A DNA stretch of 57,051 nucleotides from a virus, in the IMG/VR virus record IMGVR_UViG_3300025168_000102, positions 1 to 57,051 of that record; one strand, written 5' to 3'. A program made the position numbers and the translations under genes. Under the pieces are notes generated by a model. That model worked only from the letters and a program-made list of their open reading frames with translations. It was not told the origin of the DNA and ran no database searches. Shown piece after piece: positions 9,747 through 20,077 of this stretch (its first letter is position 1; the number at the start of each line of letters is the position of its first letter).

Positions 9747-9967
9747 TGGATATGAATGAATTTTATAATTTTTTAAATGAGAGTACTTATATTAATAATG
9801 TAAATACTGGACAAATTTTAGTACCTGAACTTTCATTAGCATCTCAAGCTTTTAAACCAATGGAGATGGGAGGTCAGGTAAATATTAATAATGTTTATGC
9901 TGAATCAACAAAGAACCAATCAAACTATATGAACCCTAGTAAGTTAAAAGATGGAGAATGGAAATGA
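9746..9967 (+). CDS. Hypothetical protein
   Basis: 73 residues; the ATG at 9746 overlaps the previous TAA. Asn-rich (NINNVYAESTKNQSNYMNPSK), no Cys, no membrane segment. Not recognised. It is translationally coupled to both neighbours, which suggests a virion or assembly role. Confidence 0.6.
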   Translation: MDMNEFYNFLNESTYINNVNTGQILVPELSLASQAFKPMEMGGQVNINNVYAESTKNQSNYMNPSKLKDGEWK

Positions 9968-11037
9968 ATAGAATACCTCCTTTAGGACAAGTAGCTCAAA
10001 CAATGGGCAAAATGGGTAGAGGAGGAGATACGACTCTAGTCCATATGAACCCAGCAGAAGTAAGAGGTTTATCTTCATTAGGTGAACTTAGTTATAACCC
10101 AGTAACAGGCTTACCTGAAGCTTTTAAGTTTAAAGATATTTTACCATATGCAGGATTAGTTGGTGCAGCTTTTGGTTTACCTACATGGGGAGCAGCCATG
10201 TTAGGAGGGGCTGGAACAGCTATTAAAGAAGGAAGTATAGGTAAAGGTTTAATGAGTGGGTTAATGCAATTCGGTGTTGGTCAACTGATGCAAGGTGTAA
10301 CAGGTAAAGGAGTACCTACACCAGATGCAGCAGGTAATCAAGCTATGGATCAATTAGCTAATCCAGGTGTTGGTGCATCAACAGCTATTGATGATCAAAT
10401 GGTTCAACAAATGATGCCTGTAGCTTCTCCTACAATGCAACCACAAACTTTTATGGAAGCTGCTCAAGTTACGGATGAATTTAATCCTGTATCTGCTTTT
10501 AAAGATAGTTTACCTATTGAAGCTAGAAAGGCTATGACAGCAGCTCCTGGAGCTATTTTGGCTGCTGGGATGACAGAGACACCTCCAGAGATGCCTCAGT
10601 TACCAGAACGTAAACCATTTGAAAGACAGCAACAAACATTAGAACGTCCTCAAACAGCACCTCGTCAGGGAGAATCAGAAGAAGAGTTGTTAGCTAGGAT
10701 TGGTAGAGGGGGAGATACGTTCTTTGAAGCCAGTTCTTATTTACCTGCTGCTGAAGGAGGACAGTTAGAAGAAGCTTTTGAAGGAATGGTAGAAGGAGAT
10801 GGTCATGGTATGGAGGATAATAAAATGTTTACTATCCAAGGTGGAGGATTGGCTGCTTTATCACCAAAAGAATATGTCGTACCTGCTGATGTAATGTCTG
10901 GATTAGGTAACGGTAATCCTGATAGTGGAGCCAATATGATGGATGATTTTATTTCTGAGTTTAGAGTAGAAAAATATGGAAGAGATCAACAACCACCTGA
11001 AATAAATGGTAGAAAATTACTAAAGAATCTTGCTTAA
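9964..11037 (+). CDS. Conserved virion/ejection-region protein
   Basis: 357 residues from the ATG at 9964 (ATGA overlap), or 359 from the ATG at 9958. RGGDTTLVHMNPAEVRGL at the start and GRGGDTFFEASSYLPA near residue 240 share the RGGDT motif. Residues about 60-120 are Gly/Ala-rich and hydrophobic (GLVGAAFGLPTWGAAMLGG). The C terminus (EGDGHGMEDNKM, LSPKEYVVPADVMSGLGNGNPDSGANMM) is the 'G.gDGM.D...lS..E.V.PADVVs.LGnG...aG' signature that I recall as widespread in marine phages next to ejection proteins. Biochemical role unknown. Confidence 0.6.
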   Translation: MNRIPPLGQVAQTMGKMGRGGDTTLVHMNPAEVRGLSSLGELSYNPVTGLPEAFKFKDILPYAGLVGAAFGLPTWGAAMLGGAGTAIKEGSIGKGLMSGLMQFGVGQLMQGVTGKGVPTPDAAGNQAMDQLANPGVGASTAIDDQMVQQMMPVASPTMQPQTFMEAAQVTDEFNPVSAFKDSLPIEARKAMTAAPGAILAAGMTETPPEMPQLPERKPFERQQQTLERPQTAPRQGESEEELLARIGRGGDTFFEASSYLPAAEGGQLEEAFEGMVEGDGHGMEDNKMFTIQGGGLAALSPKEYVVPADVMSGLGNGNPDSGANMMDDFISEFRVEKYGRDQQPPEINGRKLLKNLA

Positions 11038-11513
11038 TGTTAATTAGAAAAGCTGAGTTAATAGATATATTTGAAATAACAAATATATTAATTGATGAAA
11101 TGTATTCAGAAGTAGGAATAGGTGAACCAGTTAGATCTAAAGTTTTAGATTATATTACTTTCCTACAAAAAGATGGTATAATATATTTATTAGAAAGTAA
11201 AATAGTTAAAAAAAATGGGGGATTAGAAATAGCAGGAATGATAGGAGCACATATCACTCAATGGTGGTGGTCAAATCAAGATTTTTTATCGGAAGACTTT
11301 ACATTTGTTAGAAAGAAATTTAGAAAAGGTAGATTAGCTTTGAAATTAATGGGTAAGTTAGATGCCTATGCAAAGAAATTAAATATGCCATTAGTTACTG
11401 GTGTATTTAATGATGTACAACATGAAAGAAAAAATAAGTTATTCTCTAAGATATATAAACACTTTGGTTATATTTATCTTGGGGGAGATCTCAAAGTGAT
11501 AGGGAGAGAATAA
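11037..11513 (+). CDS. GNAT-like acetyltransferase
   Basis: 158 residues, ATG overlapping the previous TAA. The pattern fits the GNAT fold: IRKAELIDIFEITNIL (first strand and helix), an IAGMIGAHIT strand, a basic RKKFRKGRLALKLMGKLDAYAKKLNMP stretch at the acetyl-CoA-binding loop and helix position, and a C-terminal GYIYLGGDL. The loop is not a textbook Q/RxxGxG/A, so catalysis is not certain. Such genes often sit between tail and ejection genes in marine podophages. Substrate unknown; modification of a virion or host protein is only a guess. Confidence 0.6.
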   Translation: MLIRKAELIDIFEITNILIDEMYSEVGIGEPVRSKVLDYITFLQKDGIIYLLESKIVKKNGGLEIAGMIGAHITQWWWSNQDFLSEDFTFVRKKFRKGRLALKLMGKLDAYAKKLNMPLVTGVFNDVQHERKNKLFSKIYKHFGYIYLGGDLKVIGRE

Positions 11514-14210
11514 ATGTGTGGAGGAAAAGGTGGTGGTGGTGGCAAACCTCAAGTAGCAGGTACACAAGTAGTCGAACAGAGAACAGAGTTTCCTGAAGAG
11601 ATTAGGCCATTCATTCAAGATATCTTAGAGAAATCACAGGCTAGATTTAACGAACAAAGTGGAAAACCTATGCCTACGTTTCCTGGAGGAACTAAAGCTC
11701 GTATTGCAGAGATGGACCCTTTACAGGAAGAAACTCTAACAGAGTATGATATAGCAAGTAGATCTGGTTTAGCTGGTAGTGGTACAAATTTAGGTTCTGC
11801 TTTACCTTATTATCAAGCTGGATTGTCTGCCCTACAAGATTCTCAACAAGCTTTTGGTCCTCAACAAGCTGCACAGTATATGAATCCCTATCAACAAGCT
11901 GTAGTAGATGTTGCTAAACGTGAAGCTATTAGACAAACTCAACCTACATATCAAGCTATTGGAGATCGGGCTGTATCAACAGGAGGTTTTGGAGGGAGTA
12001 GACAAGCTATAGCTGAGTCTGAATTAAATAGAAACTTACAACAACAGTTATCAGATTTACAAACAAGAGGATCACAGCAAGCTTTTGAACAAGGTAGAAC
12101 TGCATTTGAACAACAGAAAGCTAGAGATGCTGGAGCTTCTTCACGGTACTTTGCTCAAGCTCCCCAAGCTTATCGTCAACAGTTAGCTGAACTATCTGCT
12201 AGGGAAGGTGTAGGTAAAACTAGAAGAGCAGAAGATCAACGAAATAGAAATTTACTGTACGAACAATTTAAAGAAGAGCAGATGTATCCATCTAGAAATT
12301 TAGCTGAGTACCAATCTATTGTTCGAGGATTTCCTTATCAGCCACAGATGTATGAAACAAAACAGAACCTTGCACCAGCACCTGGATTAGGTCAACAGCT
12401 TATGGGTGGTCTAGGTACGGCTGCATCTATCTATGGTGGTATGGGTGGATTTAGTAAAGGTGGATTCGGTAGCTTTGGTCAAGCTGGTGGACAGGTAGGT
12501 GGTCTTGCTAGTTTAGCTAGTGGTGGGCAGATACAAGGTGGGGGGTTTGAGACTCATCAGAATAATATTTATGGTTCTGTTACAGAGGTGTTGGATAAAA
12601 TTGTTACAAATCCAAAATATGAAGAATTTCTACGTACAACAGGTAAAATGACACCAGAGTTAGAAGAGCAAGTAAAAAAACATAAAGTTAAAATGGCAGA
12701 AACTGCTGGTGAAACTATTATTGATGAACAGTATGTGGGAAAAACTGGTCCCTCCGTATCTCAACCCGGATTGGAAGAAGGTCAAAGTACTGTAACAGGT
12801 TTAGAATCTTTAGGTCTTATAAAACCTAAACCTGCACCTGCACCTAAACCTACATCTAAACCTACTGTACAATCTGGTGCTCTTAATGAGGGGCAAATAG
12901 TTACAGGAGGAAGAGGGGATCCAATACTAAAAGGTGGATCAGGTACAGATCTATTAAATATAAAAGTAGGGGATGTAGATGTTACTTCTGCTCTTGAGCA
13001 AAATTTAAAAACATTAACTCAAGGTAAAAGTTATCTTGATGATGCTAAAAACATTCGTGGAAAATTAAATATACTTTCAGATACAATAGGTGATACTGAT
13101 ACACGTATAGCAGATATTAAAACAGGAATTGATGATGCTTATAGCCCAATGGAAGCTTTTCAAACACAGTTTGCAACTGATTTAACAGCCTTTACAAAGT
13201 CTGAAACAGATGCAAATAAAGCTTTTAAAAAAGCTAGAGAATCAGCTATTAATAAACGAGCAGCTACAAAATTAACTAATCTTGAAACTCTAGGTAAAGA
13301 AGCTAAAAAAACAGGGGAAAGAGATGTCATGCAAAATCTTTTCCTTAATATGTTATTACCTATGTCTCTTCAAGCTGGACGAGATCCACAAGGATTTATA
13401 GCTGGAGCTTTAAAAGGTGGACAGGATAATATGACAGCTTTTGTAGATAGATACACTTCTATTAAAGATAAGTATTCTACTGGTAAAGAAAAACGTGCTC
13501 GTGATAAAATGGCTATTGGAGATAAGCAACAATCCGATATCTTTTCTATGCAAGATACATTTGAAAATAGAAGGAAAGACATAGACAAAGAAATGTTTAA
13601 CTTGTCTAATAATAATAATAAATTAATAGCTCAAACAGGAGTAAGCAAACAAACAGAAATAAATAATGCTGATTTAAAAAAATTATCAATGGAAAAGGAT
13701 GCAATGAATACTGTTATTCAAGGGTTAGAATTAGAAAAGAATATAGCTCAAGAGGAGCAAACATTAGCAGGTAATTCTATAAAAGCTATTGCTACTTTAT
13801 TAGATACATTAGGATTAGATTCTAAAGGTACTACACTTAAAAATAAATCTTCTGCTGAACAAGAAAAGATTATGTTAAGTGCTATTGAAAATAAATATAA
13901 ATTTGTTGTAGATAAGCAAACAGGTTCAATGTTTATTGATGGAAAAGCAATTGATAAAAATGATCCTGGGTTCAAAGATATGATTCAAGAATTAAATATA
14001 GCTAGTACTCAATTTAATAATATCTTAAAAGCAGCAGGTAATACAAGTTATCCCCAACAGATTAAAGCTCGTCTTGCTGTTCTAAGTAGGGGAGGAGCAG
14101 GTATAAAAAGTAAACCGATTGATGTTTCTCAGATGAATCAAACTCAGTTAAATGCAATACCCTCTGGTAGTTACATTATAAGAAATGGTAGAACAAGTAG
14201 AAAAAAATAA
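11514..14210 (+). CDS. Large internal virion / ejection protein A
   Basis: 898 residues. It begins MCGGKGGGGGK, a Cys2/Gly start repeated in the ejection candidate at 18623 (MCTGG). Residues 100-270 are Gln/Ala-rich helix (YMNPYQQAVVDVAKREAIRQ, GGFGGSRQAIAESELNRNL), residues about 290-345 are Gly-rich, and the second half is coiled coil. The motif YMNPYQQ followed by GGFGGSRQA is one I associate with podophage internal proteins. It lies first in a three-gene block of very large helical proteins, as in the T7 gp14-16 arrangement. Likely packaged in the capsid and ejected with the DNA. Confidence 0.55.
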   Translation: MCGGKGGGGGKPQVAGTQVVEQRTEFPEEIRPFIQDILEKSQARFNEQSGKPMPTFPGGTKARIAEMDPLQEETLTEYDIASRSGLAGSGTNLGSALPYYQAGLSALQDSQQAFGPQQAAQYMNPYQQAVVDVAKREAIRQTQPTYQAIGDRAVSTGGFGGSRQAIAESELNRNLQQQLSDLQTRGSQQAFEQGRTAFEQQKARDAGASSRYFAQAPQAYRQQLAELSAREGVGKTRRAEDQRNRNLLYEQFKEEQMYPSRNLAEYQSIVRGFPYQPQMYETKQNLAPAPGLGQQLMGGLGTAASIYGGMGGFSKGGFGSFGQAGGQVGGLASLASGGQIQGGGFETHQNNIYGSVTEVLDKIVTNPKYEEFLRTTGKMTPELEEQVKKHKVKMAETAGETIIDEQYVGKTGPSVSQPGLEEGQSTVTGLESLGLIKPKPAPAPKPTSKPTVQSGALNEGQIVTGGRGDPILKGGSGTDLLNIKVGDVDVTSALEQNLKTLTQGKSYLDDAKNIRGKLNILSDTIGDTDTRIADIKTGIDDAYSPMEAFQTQFATDLTAFTKSETDANKAFKKARESAINKRAATKLTNLETLGKEAKKTGERDVMQNLFLNMLLPMSLQAGRDPQGFIAGALKGGQDNMTAFVDRYTSIKDKYSTGKEKRARDKMAIGDKQQSDIFSMQDTFENRRKDIDKEMFNLSNNNNKLIAQTGVSKQTEINNADLKKLSMEKDAMNTVIQGLELEKNIAQEEQTLAGNSIKAIATLLDTLGLDSKGTTLKNKSSAEQEKIMLSAIENKYKFVVDKQTGSMFIDGKAIDKNDPGFKDMIQELNIASTQFNNILKAAGNTSYPQQIKARLAVLSRGGAGIKSKPIDVSQMNQTQLNAIPSGSYIIRNGRTSRKK

Positions 14211-14216
14211 ATATTT

Positions 14217-17200
14217 ATGGCACAATTAGATTTTTCAGATTTTGTTGAAGTAGATACTTCTTCTCCACAAGAGGAAAAGAATAAGGCTATTATTAACCAA
14301 CCTTCATCCACTCTAGATTTTTCAGAGTTTGAAGAGGTAGAAACTTCTTCTGCACAAGAGGAAGAGAATAAGGCTGGTATTAGTCAACCCTCATCTACTT
14401 TAGATTTTTCAGATTTTGAAGAGGTAGAAACTTCTCAACAACAACCTCAACAAGAACAAGTTCAAACATCTTTAGAGATGGATGATCTTGATACGAATAA
14501 AAATTGGTTAAAAAATGCCAAGACTATTTATGAGAATGAAGAGAATGAAACGTGGAAGGGTGATAGCAAATCATTAAGTGATTGGTTTAAAAATAGACAT
14601 TCAGAAATAGGATTTGATATAACAAGCATTGGATCATTAGCTTATCGTGCTGATGACTTTGACGATGACACTAAAAAAGCATGGGTAGATTCAATGGATA
14701 TGTATGAGAATACTGATGCTGATACACTGTCTTTCTTTAGAGCTTTAAAAAATGTAGCTCTTGATCCTACTACTATTGCTTCAGTCGTAGCTACAGCAGG
14801 ATTAGGAACTATAGCTAAAATTGGAGGCACAAGAGCTGCATCATTAGCTGCTAAGTTTACTATGAAAGAACAGTTAAAAAAATCTTTAGCTAAAAGAGTA
14901 GGAGAAGAAACAGCAAAAGAATTTGTAGAGAAGGGAGTAACTAAAGGGATTAGTAAAGAAGTTTTAAAAGGAGCTAGAAAAGAGGCTGCTAAAAATCTTG
15001 GTAAAGCTCAACTAAAAACAGGTGCAGTAGCAGGTGCATTATATAGTGGTGCTGATAATTATGCTAGACAAAAAGCTGATATTAAATTAAGGGATAAGGA
15101 AGATGAAGACTTTGATGCTACTCAATTTGCATTGAGTACTGGATTAGGAGCAGCAGGTGGAGCAATCTTTGGTAGATATCTTCCTAAACTAGGGGAAAAA
15201 TTAGGACGTAAAAAAGCTTTGATGAAACAAGAAGCTTTTGAAAAAGCTGACATGCTTCCACCTGTACAAATAAAAGAAACATCTACAATTATTGAAAACT
15301 TATTACCAGAAGAAATTGTAGCATCAAGAGTTAATAAAGCTCGTGAAGAATTAGAAGTTAATGGAACAGTAGATATTAATCTTCAGGGAAAAAGAACAAA
15401 AACAAAAGCAGAAAGAGATTTAATTAAAGTTCCTAAAAAAACTGATAAAGGTTACCAAACAAAACGAGAACTTAAAGATAATTTATCTGAAGAAGAAGTT
15501 ATAAAAGAATTTGGGTTTCAAGATTTTGAGATTAATAAAGTAGGGCCAAATAAATTTATTGGTAAAAAAACTATTGATACTAAAGTAGATGTTTCTAATC
15601 CAGAAGTAGGACGAACAAAATTTCAAGAACGTATAGCACAGATTAAACGATCTATCTTTGATGATTCAGGATTGGGGGATAAATTTAAAGCTTTACGTAG
15701 TAGGTTTGATGTAGCTCCTCGTGTAATGGAACAGAATATTACTAGAAACTTTAACCGTCTTCAGAATGCCTTGAAAAAAGAACATGAAGGAGAGGTATCA
15801 ACTGAACTATATGAAACTATGGATAAAGCTTTTCGTGGAGATACAGAAGCTTTAGATATCGTAGCTGAACGAACAGGTACAGAAACTGTTAGTGCATTAA
15901 AAGAAATGAGGAATCAAATTCAATCATTACAAAAGAGACTGTTATCAAGTGGGGCTATTAAAGAAGGTTCTGATTTACAATTAAAAATTCAAAAGTCTCT
16001 TGATCCTAATTCTGATACCCCTGATCTTTATGTTACGAGACAATTTGAAGTATATGATAATCCTAATTATAGTCGAGAGTTTGATGCTAGACCAGGATCA
16101 GCTAAGATTAAAGAAAATGCTGGTAAATATATTGAAGGTCAACTAAGAAAACAATATAAAGATTATGATACAGTTAAAAAACAAATAAAAAATTTAGGAA
16201 TAAAATCTTTAAAACAGGAACAACTAGATTTAATAAAAAGATTTGAAGGAGCAGACGGAGAAGTTCAAAACCGTATTAATAGGATTCTTACTTTTAATGA
16301 TGAACAAGATGTAGCCACATTTTTTTCAGATTGGAACCCTATTAAAGGTAAAGCTGCTAGTAAAATCTTAACAAAAAGAGAAAGTATTCCTGATGAGATT
16401 AGGTTATTAATGGGTGAGTATAAAAATCCATTTACTAACTATGCTAATACAGCTATGAAACTAAATCAAACTTTAGCTAATTTTGATTATGAACAAGGGA
16501 TTGCTAAATTAGTAGAAAAAAATGAAATACCTAATGCTAGTAGATTAGCAGGTGGGCCTAGAACAGTAGAATTAGGAAGCAGACTTCCTCAAGTAGGAGG
16601 TGTAAATGATCCTTTAAAAAGAAGACCAGTAGAAGGAACAGACTTTAAAGAACCATTAAAAGGAATCCATGCTACACCTGAAATAGCTTCAGCTATTGAA
16701 ATGGGAAATGAAATAGGTAGAACTCAAAATAAATATATACAACAATTTCTTTTATTACAAGGACATACTCGTTCTGCTAAAACTGTTTGGAGTCCTACAG
16801 CTATTGCTCGTAACTTCTTAGGTGCAGGATGGTCGGCTACAGGTGCTGGTTATCTAAGGCCATCAGCTTTAAAAGGAATGGCTAATGTAGCACGAGGATT
16901 GTCTAATATATCTGATGATAAACTTCAAGATGAAATAGAAAAAGGTATATCATTAGGGTATATACAAAGTGGTACAGACTTAGGAGCTTTTAGGGGAGCA
17001 TTAAAAGATGCAAGTGAAGAATCTTTTTGGAAAATGCAATCTCCTTTATACAGAGAAAAAAATAATATTATTAATAGAGCTAAACAATTAAATACAAGTG
17101 CTGTTAAATTTTATCAATCAATGGATGATATGTGGAAACAGTTTGCTTTTTTAAATGAAAAACAAAATTATAGAAAGGTTCTTGAAGATCAAGGAATTAA

Positions 17201-18623
17201 TCCTGATGAAGTAATTACAACTAGAACCTTTAGGGGTGGTAGTGGTAAGAATATTGAAACAACAAGACTAGATGAATATGCTGCTGAACAAGTTAATAAT
17301 CATATGCAAAATTATGGTGGTGTTCCACAGTTTGTAAGAAGAGCTAGACTATTACCTGCTGCAGACTTTCTTGCTTTTACAACAGAGATTATTCGTACTC
17401 AAAAAAATATTATAAAAAGTTCTTTTAAAGATATGAGAGAGGGTCGAGCTATGATGGCTAAAGGTGAACGTGATGCTCAAGGCCAACTTAAAGGTAAAGC
17501 CCAATTAGCTGTAGGTCAAAGACGATTAGGATCTATGATAGCTGCTCAATCTGTTGCTCCTGCATTAGGGGCTACATCTGCTGTTGTAACAGGACTAGAT
17601 GAGAAAGTTAAGTTAGAAGATGGGAAAGAAGCTCCGTATACCATAAGAGAAGGTATGGCTAAGTTTGATCCTGACTTTGATCAAGGTGCTAGTTATATTT
17701 ATTTAGGAAAACCTAAAGATGGTAAGGGTAAAAAAATTAATATTGATTATATTAATCCTTGGGCTAAAACTCAGCAACCTCTTAAAGCAGCCATAGCAGC
17801 TTACAATAAAGGAGAGTATGTAGATGGGGTAGTTGATGATGTTTTTGATGCAGCTATTATTAATCCTCTTGTAGAAACATTTGGAGTTTCTATGTTAGGA
17901 GAAGCAGCAGCAAATATATTTCAAAATGTAGATCAATTTGGCAGACCGATAACAGGAGAAACAGATACAAGGTTAGAAAAAATAGGTAAGAATATTTCAG
18001 TCTTAGCCCAAGCATTTGAACCAGGATTTGTTAAAACTGGTAGAGATCTAATGACTTCTATGAATTTAGAAGGTCAAGACTTTGGAGTAAGAAAGGGACG
18101 ATCAGGAAGAAGGTTATATCTTAATGATGAATTAGCAGGATTAACAGGAGTTAAGCCAAAGTATTATGATATTAATAAAGCTTTAAGATATAAAGTTAAT
18201 GATGTTATTGGTAATATGTCAGAGGCAGGTAAAATATTTAGTAATGCTGTTGCTCAAATGCAACCTCAAACAGAAGATGAAATTGTTAATGCTTATTCTG
18301 AATCTTTGGAAAAACAATATGCTCAAGCTACGAAATTATTTGAGGTTATTAGTGCAGCTAAAAGTACTGGAATGAATAATGCAGATATCTATAAGGCTAT
18401 GACTTCTGGTGGGTTTTTTCCTAGAGGTATGTCTAATGAAACTCTTCAAAACATGATAAAGAAAGGGGTGTATATTCCTAAACCTCCTATAAGAAGTGAT
18501 ATACTTAAATATCAAGAAATTATTAAAAGAGAAACAGAGCAAGAGCCTAAATTTAAAGATGCAAAAGATAGGTTAATTGAAGTATATAAATCATACGTTG
18601 GTGAGACTACAGGAGAACGATAA
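14217..18623 (+). CDS. Giant internal virion / ejection protein B
   Basis: 1468 residues, the largest gene here. It opens with a tandem 29-residue repeat (LDFSDFVEV, LDFSEFEEV, LDFSDFEEV), acidic and aromatic, like short peptide linkers. The rest is mostly helical: a hydrophobic patch at about 180-200 (IASVVATAGLGTIAKIGG), a basic coiled coil at 220-270, another Gly/Ala patch at about 300-315, then long helices to the end. No lytic transglycosylase motif was found, unlike T7 gp16. Size, helicity and position next to two other ejection candidates suggest a DNA-ejection conduit protein. Confidence 0.55.
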   Translation: MAQLDFSDFVEVDTSSPQEEKNKAIINQPSSTLDFSEFEEVETSSAQEEENKAGISQPSSTLDFSDFEEVETSQQQPQQEQVQTSLEMDDLDTNKNWLKNAKTIYENEENETWKGDSKSLSDWFKNRHSEIGFDITSIGSLAYRADDFDDDTKKAWVDSMDMYENTDADTLSFFRALKNVALDPTTIASVVATAGLGTIAKIGGTRAASLAAKFTMKEQLKKSLAKRVGEETAKEFVEKGVTKGISKEVLKGARKEAAKNLGKAQLKTGAVAGALYSGADNYARQKADIKLRDKEDEDFDATQFALSTGLGAAGGAIFGRYLPKLGEKLGRKKALMKQEAFEKADMLPPVQIKETSTIIENLLPEEIVASRVNKAREELEVNGTVDINLQGKRTKTKAERDLIKVPKKTDKGYQTKRELKDNLSEEEVIKEFGFQDFEINKVGPNKFIGKKTIDTKVDVSNPEVGRTKFQERIAQIKRSIFDDSGLGDKFKALRSRFDVAPRVMEQNITRNFNRLQNALKKEHEGEVSTELYETMDKAFRGDTEALDIVAERTGTETVSALKEMRNQIQSLQKRLLSSGAIKEGSDLQLKIQKSLDPNSDTPDLYVTRQFEVYDNPNYSREFDARPGSAKIKENAGKYIEGQLRKQYKDYDTVKKQIKNLGIKSLKQEQLDLIKRFEGADGEVQNRINRILTFNDEQDVATFFSDWNPIKGKAASKILTKRESIPDEIRLLMGEYKNPFTNYANTAMKLNQTLANFDYEQGIAKLVEKNEIPNASRLAGGPRTVELGSRLPQVGGVNDPLKRRPVEGTDFKEPLKGIHATPEIASAIEMGNEIGRTQNKYIQQFLLLQGHTRSAKTVWSPTAIARNFLGAGWSATGAGYLRPSALKGMANVARGLSNISDDKLQDEIEKGISLGYIQSGTDLGAFRGALKDASEESFWKMQSPLYREKNNIINRAKQLNTSAVKFYQSMDDMWKQFAFLNEKQNYRKVLEDQGINPDEVITTRTFRGGSGKNIETTRLDEYAAEQVNNHMQNYGGVPQFVRRARLLPAADFLAFTTEIIRTQKNIIKSSFKDMREGRAMMAKGERDAQGQLKGKAQLAVGQRRLGSMIAAQSVAPALGATSAVVTGLDEKVKLEDGKEAPYTIREGMAKFDPDFDQGASYIYLGKPKDGKGKKINIDYINPWAKTQQPLKAAIAAYNKGEYVDGVVDDVFDAAIINPLVETFGVSMLGEAAANIFQNVDQFGRPITGETDTRLEKIGKNISVLAQAFEPGFVKTGRDLMTSMNLEGQDFGVRKGRSGRRLYLNDELAGLTGVKPKYYDINKALRYKVNDVIGNMSEAGKIFSNAVAQMQPQTEDEIVNAYSESLEKQYAQATKLFEVISAAKSTGMNNADIYKAMTSGGFFPRGMSNETLQNMIKKGVYIPKPPIRSDILKYQEIIKRETEQEPKFKDAKDRLIEVYKSYVGETTGER
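14226..14440 (+). repeat. Three tandem 87-bp coding repeats
   Basis: Two full 87-bp (29-codon) units at 14226-14312 and 14313-14399 and a partial third from 14400. Each starts TTAGATTTTTCAGA-like and encodes LDFS(D/E)F(V/E)EV(D/E)TS. The period is exactly in frame. Confidence 0.85.
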
Positions 18624-20077
18624 TGTGTACAGGTGGGCAGGATATACCAGCTACAATCAGAGTGGATGGAGGAGTAGAAGATGGGCAATGGAAAACATCC
18701 GATACTTTTAACCCATCATCTAGTGAAGAAACTAGTATAGTAGAATCTTCAGAAGAAGCTACAGAAACAATGGAGCCATCGGCTGGTCTTTATCAACCTG
18801 TGATTGATCGTATCAATACTTTATCTGAAAGACTTCCAGAAAAAATATCTAAAGAAACTACTAATGAGATATCTCCTATGTTCAATAATATAATAAGAAC
18901 GACTGAGCAGGGATTCAGAGGTAATCAAATGGGGTTACGTAGTCTTCAAAACAGGCTTAATATGGGAGGAATAAGACCCAGGATAGATCCTCCTAGACCA
19001 CCATCTAGAGAAAAATATACAGGGCTTGCTGGTAAGGTTGCTATAGATACCTTTAATAAAGGTGGATTTGGTGGTAAAGGTTTTGGATCAGGTCGTAGTC
19101 GTGCTATAGAAAGAGTGAGGCAAGAACAACGCCCACTCTTTAGGAATTCCCCTATATCTACTATATCAACTCCACAAAATTCACCTATGCAACAAGTAAT
19201 GCAACCTCCAGTAACAGATGTACCTAGTAGTATAACTCCTACGACTAGTGCTCAAACAACTAATCCAGGAGATACGTTTAAATTTTTTAATCAACCAGAG
19301 TTTTTAAAAAGTACTTCTAGTATGCAATCTTATAAAAATGGGGGGATTATTGAGGCTCTTATGATGACTCCTATTGGACAGAATGAACTAAAAAAATTAG
19401 CTGTCGGAGGAGTAGTGGGAGGATTAGATACTCTTGTTAGTGGAGGACAACAAACAGGAGCATCCTTAGAAGATATTAGTTTAGGGAAAGCTACCTTCTT
19501 TGAACCATTTACTTATAAGACTAAAGCTAAAGATACATTAGAAAGCATTGAGGAAACTTTAGGAATAACTCCTACTAAGAAAAAAATAATAGAAAACCAA
19601 GAACAATTTGGTGATCATGAGGGTAGAGATGGACCATATAGTGGTCAATCTAATTTTGCTGGTCCAAATGAAGGTGGAGGGTTAGATTATGGAGAAGAAG
19701 AAGAAACAGATTGGGGAGCATTGGGTAGGGGACTTGCAAATGCAGGAAGTGCTGCAGCAACTATTTTTGGAAGTGGTGGTCTAGCTAGCTTATTTTCAGT
19801 TGGGAATGCAATATTTAATAAAGACTCAATAGTGAATAAAGTTAAAGATCATTTAACAAGAAAACCAGATCCTCAACCAGTACAAGTTCAAGGACCACGT
19901 AGTCCTTTTGTAGGGTTTTCAGATGAAGGTATTGGATATGGAACTGGTGGTGGAGATAGTATAGATGTTGGGGGTACTGATCCTGGAGTTGATGCTATGG
20001 GGCAAGCAACAGGTCAAGAAATGGGGGAGGAAGATGATTCTTCAGAACCTGATGCAATGGCTGGAGTAATGATATGA
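18623..20077 (+). CDS. Internal virion / ejection protein C (candidate)
   Basis: 484 residues; the ATG shares one base with the previous TAA. N terminus MCTGGQDIPA parallels MCGGKG at 11514. An acidic Ser-rich N-terminal region is followed by a helix (PVIDRINTLSERLPEKISKETTNEI), a Gly/Arg-rich region, a Pro/Thr/Gln linker, a Gly/Ala hydrophobic patch at about 375-400 (GLANAGSAAATIFGSGGLASL) and an acidic Gly-rich tail. The composition resembles the smaller membrane-interacting ejection proteins of podophages. No specific family was recognised. Confidence 0.5.
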   Translation: MCTGGQDIPATIRVDGGVEDGQWKTSDTFNPSSSEETSIVESSEEATETMEPSAGLYQPVIDRINTLSERLPEKISKETTNEISPMFNNIIRTTEQGFRGNQMGLRSLQNRLNMGGIRPRIDPPRPPSREKYTGLAGKVAIDTFNKGGFGGKGFGSGRSRAIERVRQEQRPLFRNSPISTISTPQNSPMQQVMQPPVTDVPSSITPTTSAQTTNPGDTFKFFNQPEFLKSTSSMQSYKNGGIIEALMMTPIGQNELKKLAVGGVVGGLDTLVSGGQQTGASLEDISLGKATFFEPFTYKTKAKDTLESIEETLGITPTKKKIIENQEQFGDHEGRDGPYSGQSNFAGPNEGGGLDYGEEEETDWGALGRGLANAGSAAATIFGSGGLASLFSVGNAIFNKDSIVNKVKDHLTRKPDPQPVQVQGPRSPFVGFSDEGIGYGTGGGDSIDVGGTDPGVDAMGQATGQEMGEEDDSSEPDAMAGVMI

